From CBDDFN01 sp965227065 (GTDB taxonomy: Bacteria > Pseudomonadota > Alphaproteobacteria > SPJN01), in NCBI GenBank assembly GCA_965227065.1, contig CBDDFN010000003.1, positions 1 through 64,000 on the forward strand: a stretch of DNA of 64,000 nucleotides, read 5' to 3'. Both the position numbers and the translations under genes were made by a program. Position 1 is the first letter of the stretch. Every line of letters starts with the position of its first letter. A model generated the notes under the pieces. The model was not told the origin of the DNA. It made no database searches and was given only the letters and a program-made list of their open reading frames with translations. Below are positions 62,952 to 64,000 of the stretch, piece after piece.

Positions 62952-62983
62952 AAAAAACCCCGGTCGGTTGACCGGGGTTTTGT
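62952..62983. terminator. Bidirectional rho-independent terminator
   Basis: AAAACCCCGGTC (62954-62965) pairs with GACCGGGGTTTT (62970-62981) around GGTT. T-runs lie on both strands, longer on the leftward strand (six T), where it ends the outer-membrane protein gene at 63006. Confidence 0.92.
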
Positions 62984-63005
62984 GTTGGTCGTTCAAGCGC
63001 GCAGC

Positions 63006-63815
63006 TTAGAGCAACGGAGGCAGAAGCCCGCCGCCACCGCCACCGCCGCCATTGAGGATTTCCTCAACTTCGCGGATGTCTTTGATGATCCGTTCGGTTT
63101 CGCGGATGTTGCGAACCAGCAGATTGCCCGGATCATCATAGCGGTCACGATGCTTGACGGTCTTGCCTTCGCCCCACAGTGAAATGCGGATGCCGCCCAA
63201 AACCACTTCATCGGTTTCGGTGCCGATCTTGCCGTCCACGAACAGGGTCACACCTTCAAGCAGGCCGAACTCAGCCCCGGCATTGAACTGAAAGTCTTCA
63301 TTGCCTTCAAAGCCAAGCGCGGTCACACCCAGATTCAGCGCCACATCGTCGGTGGCGTAGAACTTGCCTTCAACACCGGCGAACCAGAAATCATCAGAGA
63401 TGAAATCGGTCTCGGCCGATTGCCAGCCGATCGTGCCGCCCAGCGTCACATCATCGAAATACCATTCGGTTTCGATGCCCAGCCGCCAGACATCATAGAT
63501 ATTGTCGACATCCATATAAGACGCGACCAGGCCGAACAGGCCGGTTGACGGCGCGCGCCAGAACAGGTGGCCGCCGATACCGTAGGCGAATTCGCCATCC
63601 AGCGAACCGGCCATTGCGTCAACCTGCGCGCCAATACCTTCAAGGATCGGAATGGCGACCGAACCGGCACCGCCATACGCTTCCCCTTCGCTCAAAATTC
63701 CGCCAAAGCCTTCGCCTTTAATATTAAGCTGTGACACGGCGTTCTTCTCGGCAAATGCCGGAGCCGCCAACATCAAAGCCGTCCCCGCGATGGCCGCTGC
63801 CAATCCGTAGCGCAT
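63006..63815 (-). CDS. Outer-membrane beta-barrel hypothetical protein
   Basis: A 269-aa protein with a signal peptide (AAAIAGTALMLAAPAFA). The mature part is a series of amphipathic strands: FAYGIGGHLFWRAPSTGLFG, RLGIETEWYFDDVTLGGTIG, FWFAGVEGKFYATDDVALNL and VVLGGIRISLWGEGK. The last 45 residues are a periplasmic helix (ETERIIKDIREVEEILN) and a Gly run. No family recognised. It is monocistronic, ended by the terminator at 62952-62983. Confidence 0.75.
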   Translation of the reverse strand: MRYGLAAAIAGTALMLAAPAFAEKNAVSQLNIKGEGFGGILSEGEAYGGAGSVAIPILEGIGAQVDAMAGSLDGEFAYGIGGHLFWRAPSTGLFGLVASYMDVDNIYDVWRLGIETEWYFDDVTLGGTIGWQSAETDFISDDFWFAGVEGKFYATDDVALNLGVTALGFEGNEDFQFNAGAEFGLLEGVTLFVDGKIGTETDEVVLGGIRISLWGEGKTVKHRDRYDDPGNLLVRNIRETERIIKDIREVEEILNGGGGGGGGLLPPLL

Positions 63816-64000
63816 GATCTCTCACCCTCTTTTCACTGGTGGTCTGAAATTAGACGAACAATAGCCGAGCCGCCCCGCGTGTCAAAGAACAGCTTGAGCT
63901 TTCGCACTCCTTAACCGCGTTTCACGCCCCCCTGCGGGAAATATGCCACGCCTTGATGACACAAAATGGGGAGCCCGCACGACAAAAGGCGCGCAATTCC
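63816..64000. other. Intergenic region at right edge, nothing recognised
   Basis: The region upstream of the barrel protein shows no gene, tRNA or clear palindrome. It will hold the promoter of that gene; no convincing -35/-10 pair could be chosen. Confidence 0.5.

Noticed and set aside
1..64000. CRISPR arrays, tRNA or rRNA genes, prophage or integrative element
   Set aside because: No regularly spaced direct repeats, cloverleaf tRNA sequence, rRNA blocks, integrase, transposase or phage structural genes were recognised on reading both strands.

Overview
The window is about 64 kb of GC-rich bacterial chromosome that looks alphaproteobacterial. Three things point there: the cell-shape cluster mreB-mreC-mreD-mrdA-rodA, the order hflK-hflC-DUF2065-degP, and gene content rich in acyl-CoA, TetR and DUF2236 (MpaB/Lcp-type oxygenase) genes. 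Genus cannot be fixed from sequence reading alone. No rRNA, tRNA, CRISPR array, integrase or transposase was seen. The gene set is mostly ordinary housekeeping and catabolism; the interest lies in regulatory RNA, repeats and small orphan families.

Layout. Positions 1-13.8 kb carry lipid and small-molecule catabolism: a LuxR-type regulator fragment, a CurA-like reductase, an acyl-CoA dehydrogenase, an SDR and acetoacetyl-CoA synthetase, then a TonB receptor with a CopD-like membrane protein, two TetR regulators, a DUF2236 oxygenase, an alpha/beta hydrolase and a GST. Positions 13.8-26.9 kb are one long leftward nitrate-assimilation operon: nrtA-nrtB-nrtCD-porin-nirB-nirD-nasA-nasT-nasS. Its leader RNA carries hairpins with A-N-N-G hexaloops, expected for binding by the ANTAR protein NasT encoded near the end of the same operon. 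Positions 27-34.5 kb hold the cell-shape operon, followed by a GH13 glucosidase 17 bp after rodA. Positions 34.6-36.4 kb hold leuA behind a previously unannotated 34-codon leucine leader peptide (leuL) with its own promoter, SD and hairpin.

Positions 36.5-45.8 kb are accessory: two pairs of tandem paralogous small proteins, an MFS transporter, a set of secreted orphan proteins, a second TetR + DUF2236 pair (Lcp-like) and a lipoprotein. Positions 46-64 kb are core again: ilvI-ilvN-ilvC, miaA, serB, degP/DUF2065/hflC/hflK, mrp, a nitrilase-family enzyme, an OmpA protein, thyX, a trmO/DJ-1/MAPEG operon and an outer-membrane barrel protein.

Four genes are broken by one-base indels, nearly all in short homopolymers. 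Three of the four lie between 2.0 and 8.7 kb. This may be a base-calling problem or recent decay; both readings are given. A family of clover-leaf inverted repeats (four copies, three in convergent gene gaps) is a second genome-wide signature.
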